DNA from: CAYJLB01 sp964370845
GTDB taxonomy: Bacteria; Bacillota; Clostridia; Oscillospirales; Ruminococcaceae
Length of the DNA: 39,780 nucleotides
Reading direction: 5' to 3'
NCBI GenBank assembly: GCA_964370845.1
Contig: CAYJLB010000017.1
Coordinates: forward strand, 1-39,780
In this document: piece after piece, positions 23,981 to 31,810 of the stretch
Layout of the letters: each line of letters begins with the position of its first letter
Numbering within the stretch: position 1 is the first letter of the stretch
The notes under the pieces: generated by a model
The model's database searches: none
Told to the model about the DNA's origin: nothing
What the model saw: the letters and a program-made list of their open reading frames with translations, nothing else
Translations under genes and position numbers: made by a program

Positions 23981-24007
23981 AACGAGGATATTATCCTCGT
24001 TTTTATT
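23981..24007 (+). terminator. Intrinsic terminator close to a promoter
   Basis: AACGAGGAT-ATT-ATCCTCGTT, a perfect 9-bp stem followed by TTTATTTT. It would end a transcript of about 45-50 nt from the promoter at 23925, or act as an attenuator for the helicase, or close the spoIIA message. Confidence 0.8.
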
Positions 24008-24199
24008 TTGACTTATTTATTACTGGCAATAAATGAGAATGATTTTTTAAGATGATAGTTTATAATGAACAATCATTTATAAAAGCACATTTTAATTAAG
24101 CTTTTCTTTTCTTTGTGCTTTTATTAGGGCGAACTTATTACAATTTATTTTTTTAAGACAATTGTAAAGTTTTACGCCAACAAAAACAGTGTGTAATTT

Positions 24200-24208
24200 T
24201 GTTATAAT
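24200..24208 (+). promoter_or_regulatory. Extended -10 promoter of the helicase gene
   Basis: TGTTATAAT, an extended -10 element with a perfect TATAAT at 24203-24208. There is no good -35 at 17 nt, which extended -10 promoters tolerate. It lies 27 bp upstream of the ATG. Confidence 0.55.
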
Positions 24209-24235
24209 GGCAAAAGAAAGAAAGGAATTAATTTA

Positions 24236-25978
24236 ATGCAATTTTCAGAACTAGGTCTGTCACAAGAAGTGCTAAAAGCAGTAGAAGAAATGGGATTTAA
24301 AGAGGCTACTCAAATTCAAGCGGAGAGTATCCCAATTTTATTAACAGGAAAAGACGTTATTGGTCGTTCAAATACAGGTACAGGTAAAACTGCCGCATTT
24401 GGATTGCCTGCAATTGATAAAATTCAAAAAGATATTAAAGGTGTACAAGTATTAATACTTTGCCCTACAAGAGAACTTGCAATGCAAGCAAGTGAAGAAA
24501 TCAAAAGATTTTCTAAGTTTATGCCTTGGGTAAAACCTTGTGCAGTTTATGGCGGTGCGTCAATGGATAAGCAAATTTTTGAGCTTAGACGTGGTGCAAA
24601 TATCGTTGTTGGTACTCCGGGTAGAGTTATGGACCATCTTGGTAGAAGAACTTTAAAACTTGAAAATCTTGTTACAATTATCCTTGATGAAGCGGACGAA
24701 ATGCTTAACATGGGATTTAAAGAGGATATTGAAGAAATCCTAAAATCTGTTCCTGAAGAAAGACAAACTGTACTTTTTTCAGCTACTATGCCTCCAGCAA
24801 TTATGAATATTACAAAAGAGTTTCAAACTGATCCTGCTTTAGTAAAAGTAGTTTCTAAAGAAAGAACAGTTGAAACAATCACTCAATATTATTATGAAGT
24901 TCCAATGGGTAGAAAAACTGATGCTTTGCAACTTCTATTATCTTTACACGAACCTAAGCTGTCCATTATTTTCTGTAACACAAAGAAAATGGTTGATGAA
25001 TTAACTGAAGGGCTTAACCAAAAAGGATTTAAGGCTTCGGGAATTCACGGTGATATGAAGCAAGCTGCTCGTTCTGCTGTTATGGATAGATTTAAATCGG
25101 GTAGAACTTCAATTCTTATCGCTACTGATGTTGCAGCGAGAGGTATTGACGTTGATGACGTTGATGCAGTGTTTAACTACGATATTCCACAAGATTATGA
25201 ATATTATATCCATAGAATTGGACGTACAGGTCGTGCAGGTCGTTCAGGTGTAGCATTCACTTTAACAAGTGGAAGAAAGCAAATGTACGATATGCGTGAT
25301 ATACAAAAATTCATCAAAGCTCAAGTAACTCTACAAGAATTACCTACTTCCGCTCAAATTAGAGAGAAGAAATTGAAAAAATTCTCGGAAAAATTGGCTA
25401 AAGTAGTGGCTGATGAAAAAAATAATGAATATCAAGGAATGTTAAATGAACTTGTTGAAAGTGGTTTAACTGTTGAAATGGTTGCAACTGCTTTACTTTC
25501 AATGCAAGTTGGAAAAGAAATGAAGCACGTTCCGCATTTTGATAACTTGACTAATTCAAGAGTTAGAAATCATGAAAGAGTTCAAAGAAAAGACAATTTC
25601 GGAAATAAAACTAAGGTTGTTCTTTCTGTTGGTAGACAACAAAGAATTGCTCCTAACTTTATTTTAGGTGCATTGGTTGAAACTACAGGTCTTAAGGGAA
25701 ATAATTTCGGAAAAATCGACATTTATGATAGACATACAACTGTTGAAATTCCTAATGAGGAAAAAGACCATATTATTTCTTCTATGACGGGAAGTAAAAT
25801 CAACGGTAATGTTGTTACTGCTAAATTAGTAGAGGACAGCAGCGGTGGTTTCTCATCTCACGGCGGTGGTTCACATTCAAGACGTGACTATAAACCTCGT
25901 AACGGAAGAAAAGACGAAAGAAAAGCTCGTTTTGATAGATTTAAGAGAAAAAGCAACTCTCACAAAAAAGAAGGCTAA
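24236..25978 (+). CDS. deaD: DEAD-box ATP-dependent RNA helicase with DbpA-type C-terminus
   Basis: Unwinds RNA, probably in ribosome assembly or cold adaptation. 580 residues. Q motif FKEATQIQAESIP near 22-34, motif I SNTGTGKT (about 45-52), Ia PTRELA, II LDEADEML, III SAT, IV-V RGIDVDDVD, VI HRIGRTGRAG. After a helical linker, residues about 463-545 form a DbpA RNA-binding domain (VVLSVGRQQRIAPN.., GKIDIYDRHTTVEI). An Arg/Lys/Gly-rich tail follows, common in RNA helicases. The DbpA domain places it in the DeaD/CsdA-DbpA group; the exact orthologue is not certain. Confidence 0.93.
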   Translation: MQFSELGLSQEVLKAVEEMGFKEATQIQAESIPILLTGKDVIGRSNTGTGKTAAFGLPAIDKIQKDIKGVQVLILCPTRELAMQASEEIKRFSKFMPWVKPCAVYGGASMDKQIFELRRGANIVVGTPGRVMDHLGRRTLKLENLVTIILDEADEMLNMGFKEDIEEILKSVPEERQTVLFSATMPPAIMNITKEFQTDPALVKVVSKERTVETITQYYYEVPMGRKTDALQLLLSLHEPKLSIIFCNTKKMVDELTEGLNQKGFKASGIHGDMKQAARSAVMDRFKSGRTSILIATDVAARGIDVDDVDAVFNYDIPQDYEYYIHRIGRTGRAGRSGVAFTLTSGRKQMYDMRDIQKFIKAQVTLQELPTSAQIREKKLKKFSEKLAKVVADEKNNEYQGMLNELVESGLTVEMVATALLSMQVGKEMKHVPHFDNLTNSRVRNHERVQRKDNFGNKTKVVLSVGRQQRIAPNFILGALVETTGLKGNNFGKIDIYDRHTTVEIPNEEKDHIISSMTGSKINGNVVTAKLVEDSSGGFSSHGGGSHSRRDYKPRNGRKDERKARFDRFKRKSNSHKKEG

Positions 25979-25983
25979 TTAAA

Positions 25984-26029
25984 AATAATGGAGTAAGGAA
26001 ACATTTTCAGTTCCCTTACTCCATTATTT
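25984..26029. terminator. Bidirectional terminator helicase / ilvE
   Basis: AATAATGGAGTAAGG and CCTTACTCCATTATT form a 15-bp stem (a short AA/TT extension and one unpaired C near the loop) between the convergent genes, with A and T tracts on both sides. Confidence 0.88.
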
Positions 26030-26044
26030 TTTATTATTAGTAAA

Positions 26045-27121
26045 TTAGCAAACTTTAGAAATCCAGTTGAATTCGTCATCTAGTTTGCCATATTGAATAC
26101 CTGTTAGCGTATCATAAAGTTTTTGGGAAACTTCGCCGATTTTTCCTTCGCCAATATTCATAATTAAGTCATCGTATTTTAGCACGCCTACAGGAGAAAT
26201 TACTGCTGCTGTACCTGTTCCGAAAACTTCTTCAAGTTCACCATTTTTATAGTATTCAGCGATTTCATCAATAGAAATTCTTCTTTCAATTACTTTATAA
26301 CCCCATTTTTTACAAATTTCCATAACAGAATTTCTTGTAATTCCATTTAAAATTGAGCCTTGTAATTCAGGTGTTACAATTTCACCATTAATTTTGAAGA
26401 AAATATTCATAGCTCCAACTTCTTCTATATACTTTCTTTCAACCCCATCGAGCCATAAAACTTGCGCATAGTTTTGCTTGTGAGCTTCGTCTTGTCCAAT
26501 CAAAGAAGCTGCGTAATTGCCTCCTGTCTTAGCAAAGCCCATTCCGCCCTTTACAGCACGAACGTAAGTATTTTCAACATAAATGCTTACAGGGTTTAAT
26601 CCTGTAGAATAATATGCACCTGATGGAGAAAGAATTATCATAAATAAGTACTTGTTGCCAGGTCTTACTCCTAAAAATGGGTCAACAGCAATAATAAACG
26701 GTCTTACATAAAGGGAAGCACCGTCACTTGATGGAACCCAATCTTTTTCCACTTCAAGTAATTTTTTCAAAGCATCAACACAAAATTCAGGGTCAATGTG
26801 TGGAATTACTAATCTGTCATTTGAAATATTAAGTCTTTTAAAATTGTCAAGAGGGCGGAATAATTGAATATCTCCCTCATCAGTTCTATAGGCTTTTAAC
26901 CCTTCAAAAACTTCTTGACCATAGTGTAAACACATACAAGCAGGGCTTAACGACAAGTTTTGATAAGGCACAATTCGAGGGTCGTACCAGCCTTTTCCTG
27001 TTTCATAGTCCATAATGAACATATGATCGGTAAAAATATTTCCAAAGCCTAATTTGCTTTCATCTTGTGGTTTTTCTTTTAAATTTTCTGATAACTGTAC
27101 AGCAATATCCTTTAATTGCAT
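26045..27121 (-). CDS. ilvE: Branched-chain amino-acid aminotransferase
   Basis: PLP-dependent transamination of Leu, Ile and Val. 358 residues, the longer BCAT type (fold class IV) rather than the ~300-residue E. coli type. GLVPYQNLSLSPACM-like N-terminal region with HYGQEVFEGLKAYR, PLP lysine in FAKTGGNYA, QVLWLDG and EEVGAMNIFF, and FGTGTAAVISPVG near the end are all diagnostic. ATG 27121 was chosen because the TTG three codons upstream touches the AGAAGG ribosome site. It has its own promoter. Confidence 0.95.
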   Translation of the reverse strand: MQLKDIAVQLSENLKEKPQDESKLGFGNIFTDHMFIMDYETGKGWYDPRIVPYQNLSLSPACMCLHYGQEVFEGLKAYRTDEGDIQLFRPLDNFKRLNISNDRLVIPHIDPEFCVDALKKLLEVEKDWVPSSDGASLYVRPFIIAVDPFLGVRPGNKYLFMIILSPSGAYYSTGLNPVSIYVENTYVRAVKGGMGFAKTGGNYAASLIGQDEAHKQNYAQVLWLDGVERKYIEEVGAMNIFFKINGEIVTPELQGSILNGITRNSVMEICKKWGYKVIERRISIDEIAEYYKNGELEEVFGTGTAAVISPVGVLKYDDLIMNIGEGKIGEVSQKLYDTLTGIQYGKLDDEFNWISKVC

Positions 27122-27159
27122 ATAAATCAACCTTCTTTTCTATATTTAATGTTTAGAAT

Positions 27160-27188
27160 ATAATAACATATTTTGTTTAACAATGCAA
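27160..27188 (-). promoter_or_regulatory. SigA-type promoter of ilvE
   Basis: Minus strand TTGCAT (27183-27188), 17-nt spacer, TATTAT (27160-27165), about 40 bp ahead of the ilvE ATG, in the 87-bp gap after the TIM-barrel gene. Confidence 0.55.
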
Positions 27189-27208
27189 TATGTTAAAGCG
27201 AAATTTTC

Positions 27209-28015
27209 TTAAATTTTGCACACACTTTTTATGTAGTTTATAAAATTTGAAAAAACTATTCCTCCACTTTCAAGGTCAGGCTCCCAACGTTTTACCCATT
27301 CAAGGGTTACAAAAGAGTCATAGCCATTATCTTTAAGCAAGTTTAAAGCTTCAAGGACAGGAACATCACCTTTTCCCATCATTTTATAGGTTAATTTTCC
27401 ATTATCCATTATAGAATCTTTAACGTGGATATATTTTACAAATTTGCCAATGTTTTCATATGTTTCCTCTGGAGTTTCTCCAAAAAAGCGATAAGGGTGG
27501 TGTACATCCCACAAAACACCCGCATTCTCTCTGTCAGTTTTTTCAATAAATTTTTTCATAACTTTAGAGTCCGCAAGGTCGCCATTTGTTTCTATAAGCG
27601 GAATTACTCCCTTTGTTTTAGCGTAGTCACAAATTTTTCTATATGTTACAATAGCAGATTCAATAGAACAATTTTCAGCTTGCGGTTTATTGCTAATCAT
27701 AATTCTAACGTACTTTACACCAAGCCTTTGAGCAAGGTTAATGTACACCATTGCCTCGCCAAAAGCGGACTCAACATGTACAGTATCTCCAACGCAAACA
27801 CCTGTAGCTAAAAGAGAAATTTCAAGTCCCATATTTTTAATTTTTTCAATTGTCGCATCAATATTTTCCTCTAAAAAAGGTTTTGTAAAAGGAATAAAAA
27901 TTTCCTTCTCAATCCCTCTTATTTCAATAGCATCAAAACCTAAATCTTTAGCAGAAATAAGTGCTTCAGCCAAATCCCATTCAGGGCAACCCAATGTAGA
28001 AAACGCAATTTTCAT
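27209..28015 (-). CDS. Sugar phosphate isomerase/epimerase-like TIM-barrel protein
   Basis: 268 residues, xylose-isomerase-like fold (COG1082 family). The start MKIAFSTLGCPEW and the four metal-ligand positions are visible: Glu in PLIETNGDL, Asp in VLWDVHHPY, His in YIHVKDS and Glu in FVTLEWVKRW. The family includes isomerases, epimerases and hydroxypyruvate isomerase-like enzymes; the substrate cannot be told. GAAAGGA precedes the ATG at 28015. It lies 30 bp after the acyl-CoA synthetase gene and is probably co-transcribed. Confidence 0.85.
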   Translation of the reverse strand: MKIAFSTLGCPEWDLAEALISAKDLGFDAIEIRGIEKEIFIPFTKPFLEENIDATIEKIKNMGLEISLLATGVCVGDTVHVESAFGEAMVYINLAQRLGVKYVRIMISNKPQAENCSIESAIVTYRKICDYAKTKGVIPLIETNGDLADSKVMKKFIEKTDRENAGVLWDVHHPYRFFGETPEETYENIGKFVKYIHVKDSIMDNGKLTYKMMGKGDVPVLEALNLLKDNGYDSFVTLEWVKRWEPDLESGGIVFSNFINYIKSVCKI

Positions 28016-28045
28016 AAAATGTTCAATCCTTTCTATTAATAGGGT

Positions 28046-29710
28046 TTATGCAGTTTCAATTGACGCTGCATCTTGTAGTTTTAAGTGGTCAACTGCCCAT
28101 TCACGCATTTTATACTTCATAATTTTACCCGCAGCATTCATTGGGAAACCGTCAACAAATGCTACATAGCTTGGAACTTTATGCCTTGCCATATTTGCTT
28201 TTACAGCTGCTTTTAAGTCATCTTCGGAAAAAATTACGTCATCTTTTAAAATTACACATGCCATAACTTCTTCCCCGTAAACTTTACTAGGCACACCAAT
28301 TACTTGCACGTCTTTTACTTGTGGAATTGTATAAATAAATTCTTCGATTTCTTTAGGATAGATATTTTCACCACCACGAATAATCATATCTTTAATTCGT
28401 CCTGTGATTTTATAATAACCATCTTCGTCGCAAATTGAAAGGTCACCAGTGTGAAGCCAACCATCTTCGTCGATTGCTTGTTTAGTAGCTTCCTCCATTT
28501 TATAATAACCACGCATAATATTGTACCCTCTTGCACAGAATTCGCCTTGCACTCCTGGAGGGCAATCTTTTCCTGTTTCAGGGTCAACAATTTTTGCTTC
28601 AACACCTTTTAGACAACGTCCAACAGTGCTTACTCTATGGTCAAGAGAATCTTCAACATTAGTTTGAGTACAAACAGGAGCAGCCTCAGTTTGACCATAG
28701 CAAATTGTAATCTCGCTCATATTCATTTCATCAACAACTTGTTGCATAACTTTAATAGGGCAAGGAGAACCAGCCATAATTCCTGTTCTTAAATTTGATA
28801 AATCATAATCCTTAAAAGTTGGTTGTTCTAGCAAAGCAATATACATTGTAGGTACACCATGGAAAGCGGTACACTTTTCATTTGCAATTGCATCTAAAAC
28901 TTTTAGCGGACTGAAAAAGTCTACAGGAACCATTGAGGAGGCATGAGTAACACAAGCTAAAATAGCAAGAACTAAACCAAAACAATGGAAGAAAGGAACA
29001 ACGATACAAAGCCTATCTTCCTCGGTGAATTTCATATTATCGCCGATGTTTTTACCGTTATTTACTATATTATAATGTGTAAGCATAACACCTTTAGGGA
29101 AGCCAGTAGTTCCCGACGTGTATTGAATGTTAATTACATCGTGTGGGTCGTTATTTTTTACCATTTCTTCAAATATTTTGTCGATTTCTTCATCGCAAGG
29201 TTCTTTTAATTCCTTAAAATTCATCATTCCCGCTGGCGTGTCCTCGTCAGTGAAAATGACTGATTTAAGAAAAGGTAAAGCCTCATCATTATATTCATTA
29301 GGTTTAGAATTTTTTAAATTTGGACATAAATCATTTATTATATTAACATAATTTGCATCTTTAAAACCGCTATTCATAACTAAAACCTTACTATCCGATT
29401 GGCGGAGTAAGTATTCAAGTTCAAAAACTTTATAATTTGTGTTAACTGTAACTAAAACTGCACCAATTTTTGCAGTAGCAAACATTGTAATTAGCCATTC
29501 AGGAGTATTTGTCGCCCAAATCGCAACGTGATCTCCTTTTTTAACACCTATTTTAATAAAACCCTTTGCAGTTCTATTTACTTCTTCGTTAAATTCTTTC
29601 CACGACCTTTTGTAATCCCTATCGGTATAAGTTATAGCATTTCTATCAGGAAAACGTTTTGCAACATCTTCAAGTAAATCTCCAACCGTTATTGACCATA
29701 GATTTTCCAT
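28046..29710 (-). CDS. AMP-binding fatty acyl-CoA synthetase
   Basis: Activates a carboxylic acid through an acyl-adenylate to its CoA thioester. 554 residues, ANL superfamily. P-loop YTSGTTGFPKGVMLTH (about 197-212), A5 YGQTEAAP, A7 GWLHTGDL, A8 hinge GRIKDMIIRGGENIYP, and the C-terminal catalytic Lys in NAAGKIMKYKMRE. It resembles medium/long-chain acyl-CoA synthetases (FadD/AcsM type). No beta-oxidation genes are near. It is transcribed from a good promoter in the gap shared with the ABC exporter genes. Confidence 0.9.
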   Translation of the reverse strand: MENLWSITVGDLLEDVAKRFPDRNAITYTDRDYKRSWKEFNEEVNRTAKGFIKIGVKKGDHVAIWATNTPEWLITMFATAKIGAVLVTVNTNYKVFELEYLLRQSDSKVLVMNSGFKDANYVNIINDLCPNLKNSKPNEYNDEALPFLKSVIFTDEDTPAGMMNFKELKEPCDEEIDKIFEEMVKNNDPHDVINIQYTSGTTGFPKGVMLTHYNIVNNGKNIGDNMKFTEEDRLCIVVPFFHCFGLVLAILACVTHASSMVPVDFFSPLKVLDAIANEKCTAFHGVPTMYIALLEQPTFKDYDLSNLRTGIMAGSPCPIKVMQQVVDEMNMSEITICYGQTEAAPVCTQTNVEDSLDHRVSTVGRCLKGVEAKIVDPETGKDCPPGVQGEFCARGYNIMRGYYKMEEATKQAIDEDGWLHTGDLSICDEDGYYKITGRIKDMIIRGGENIYPKEIEEFIYTIPQVKDVQVIGVPSKVYGEEVMACVILKDDVIFSEDDLKAAVKANMARHKVPSYVAFVDGFPMNAAGKIMKYKMREWAVDHLKLQDAASIETA

Positions 29711-29790
29711 TTTAGATACCAGTCCCTTCTAAAATTAATTTTTAACTTAATTGCATATAAAATTCGATTGATTTGCAATATATATGTCTA

Positions 29791-29819
29791 ATTCTATCAC
29801 ATATGCATAACAAAGTCAA
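29791..29819 (-). promoter_or_regulatory. SigA promoter of the acyl-CoA synthetase operon
   Basis: Minus strand TTGACT (29814-29819), 17-nt spacer, TAGAAT (29791-29796), about 80 bp ahead of the start codon. Confidence 0.75.
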
Positions 29820-29858
29820 TTGTTTTTGTATTCAATGACATTGTGAAGATTTTATCAA

Positions 29859-29872
29859 TTTACCGCGGTAAA
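29859..29872. promoter_or_regulatory. Perfect 14-bp palindrome, candidate operator
   Basis: TTTACCGCGGTAAA, a perfect inverted repeat with a central CG. It is unusually GC-rich for this AT-rich gap. It lies 40 bp upstream of the acyl-CoA synthetase promoter and 30-100 bp upstream of candidate promoters of the ABC operon, so one dimeric regulator could control both directions. Confidence 0.5.
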
Positions 29873-29903
29873 AATGTGCATAAAAAACACGCAATAAGTG
29901 TGT

Positions 29904-29982
29904 TATAATTGTGAAAGTTTTTTTCTAAAAACTATTGACCTAATTCAAATATGTGATAAACTATATTAAAGTAATAAAAACA
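29904..29982 (+). promoter_or_regulatory. Candidate promoters of the ABC exporter operon
   Basis: Two candidates. One is an extended -10 TGTTATAAT ending at 29909, without a clear -35. The other is TTGACC (29955-29960), 16-nt spacer, TAAACT (29977-29982), closer to the gene. Neither is perfect, and the choice between them is open. Confidence 0.4.
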
Positions 29983-30023
29983 AATTTGCAAGGAAAAAAA
30001 TTCTATTAAGAGGTGGCGTTTTT

Positions 30024-31784
30024 ATGTTTCAGTTAAAATGGGTCTGGGAAAATATGAAAGGTTTTAAAGGGCGGTATATTTTTGCACTATGTACAACAAT
30101 TACCCTTGCTTGTATGCAACTTATCAACCCTTATATCACAAGTAGAATTGTAGATGAGGTAGTGGCGAAACTTCCTAACGCAACAGATATTCAACCGCTT
30201 ATCGACTTGCTTATTTCCTTTGTAATTACTTTAATTGTTTTTACTTTAGTGAGGACGGGGCTTGGTTATGCCTCGATTATAATTTATGAATCTTGTTCGC
30301 AAAAATTTCTTTACAAAATGCGTGGGGAATTATATGTAAAACTTCAAAAACAAGATATGATTTTCTTTTCAAAAAATAGAACAGGTGACTTAATGACAAG
30401 GCTTACTGGTGACCTTGATATGTGTAGACATACAATTGCCTATGTTATTAGATGTTTAGTTGAAGCTTTCTTCTTATTTACAGCGAGTACTGTTTTTATG
30501 TTTATGAACAATGTTCCGCTAACTTTAACAGCTCTTGCAATAACACCTATACTTTTTCTTGCTACACGTTCTTTTTCAAAAAAGATTAAACCGCTTTTCG
30601 TTAATTTAAGGGAACAACTTTCAAAACTTAACTCAAATACTCAAGAAAATATTTCTGGTAACAAAGTTGTAAAAGCTTTTGCTAAAGAAGATTATGAGAT
30701 TGAAAAGTTTGCTGAAAAAAATGGTGCGTTTAAAGATGCAAACCTAAAGGCTTCAATGACTTGGCTTAGATATTTCCCTTTAATAGAAGGACTTAGCCAA
30801 TCTTTATCCTTGAGTTTATTGATTGTTGGTGGTGTGTTCTTAATTAGAGGGGAAATTTCTGTAGGTGTATTCTGGGCATTTAACTCCCTTAGCTGGACTT
30901 TAATTCACCCAATGAGATTGCTTGGTATGCTACTTAATGACTTACAACGTTTTTTTGCAAGTTCAAACAAAATTATTGAACTTTATTATGCAAAAACTAA
31001 AATTGAAAACCCTAAAAAGCCAATTGTTCCTAAAGAAAGAGTTAAAGGTGACATTTCTTTTAAAGATGTAATGGTTAGAATTAGTGGGCAAGTTATTTTG
31101 AAAAACATTAACCTAGACATAAAAGCTGGGCAAACCGTTGCTATTATGGGAAGTACTGGTTCAGGGAAAACTATGCTTATTAACTGTATCGACCGTTATG
31201 TTGATATTAAGGGCGGAAGTCTTACTATTGACGGAAATGAAGTTAAAAAGCTTGACCTTAATTATTTAAGAAGTAATATTGGTATTGCGACACAAGATGT
31301 TTTCTTATTCTCGGAAACTATTGACGGAAATATTGCTTATAGCGATATTGATATGAGTGAGGAAGAGGTAAGAAAGTTCGCTAAAATGGCTAGTGCTGAC
31401 TTTATTGAAAAGACAGAAAACGGCTTTGACACATTAATTGGGGAGCGTGGAATGGGACTTTCAGGCGGACAAAAACAAAGGCTTGCTTTAGCTCGAGCTT
31501 TAGCGGTTAAACCTGCTATTTTAATTCTTGACGATACCACTTCCGCTGTAGATATGGAAACGGAAAAGGCTATTCAACACAGTCTTGATAATCTAGGCTA
31601 TGATTGCACAAAAATTATTATTGCACAAAGAATTTCTAGCACAAAAAATGCTGACAAAATCATCATTATGGACAAAGGTGAGATTATTGAAGAAGGTACT
31701 CATGATGAATTAATTGCAAAAGGTGGTTATTACTACGATGTATTTGTGCTACAAAATGGACTTGAAAACAAAGATATTGCCTAG
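30024..31784 (+). CDS. ABC exporter half-transporter, degenerate-site subunit
   Basis: 586 residues: six-helix ABC exporter membrane domain (about 15-310), then an ATPase domain. Walker A GSTGSGKT near 376-383, signature LSGGQKQR near 478-485. After Walker B the sequence reads ILDDTTSAVD, Asp in place of the catalytic Glu, and the switch region reads IIIAQRISS, Gln in place of His. The next gene encodes a partner with the intact Glu and His but the altered signature LSQGQ. This is the pattern of heterodimeric exporters of the TM287/288, BmrCD and LmrCD type. Substrate unknown; drug or lipid export is common in the group. AGAGGTGG ribosome site before ATG 30024. Confidence 0.93.
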   Translation: MFQLKWVWENMKGFKGRYIFALCTTITLACMQLINPYITSRIVDEVVAKLPNATDIQPLIDLLISFVITLIVFTLVRTGLGYASIIIYESCSQKFLYKMRGELYVKLQKQDMIFFSKNRTGDLMTRLTGDLDMCRHTIAYVIRCLVEAFFLFTASTVFMFMNNVPLTLTALAITPILFLATRSFSKKIKPLFVNLREQLSKLNSNTQENISGNKVVKAFAKEDYEIEKFAEKNGAFKDANLKASMTWLRYFPLIEGLSQSLSLSLLIVGGVFLIRGEISVGVFWAFNSLSWTLIHPMRLLGMLLNDLQRFFASSNKIIELYYAKTKIENPKKPIVPKERVKGDISFKDVMVRISGQVILKNINLDIKAGQTVAIMGSTGSGKTMLINCIDRYVDIKGGSLTIDGNEVKKLDLNYLRSNIGIATQDVFLFSETIDGNIAYSDIDMSEEEVRKFAKMASADFIEKTENGFDTLIGERGMGLSGGQKQRLALARALAVKPAILILDDTTSAVDMETEKAIQHSLDNLGYDCTKIIIAQRISSTKNADKIIIMDKGEIIEEGTHDELIAKGGYYYDVFVLQNGLENKDIA

Positions 31785-31810
31785 ATTAATTGAAAGGAAG
31801 GTGAGTATAA

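Larger units (their letters stand above)
23799..24235 (+). other. 437-bp intergenic region sigF - helicase
   Basis: No coding frame. It holds a strong promoter (23925-23953), a terminator hairpin (23981-24001), two longer-range inverted repeats (AATGATT 24038-24044 with AATCATT 24071-24077; AAAAGCAC 24081-24088 with GTGCTTTT 24115-24122), and the helicase promoter near 24203. Confidence 0.6.
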
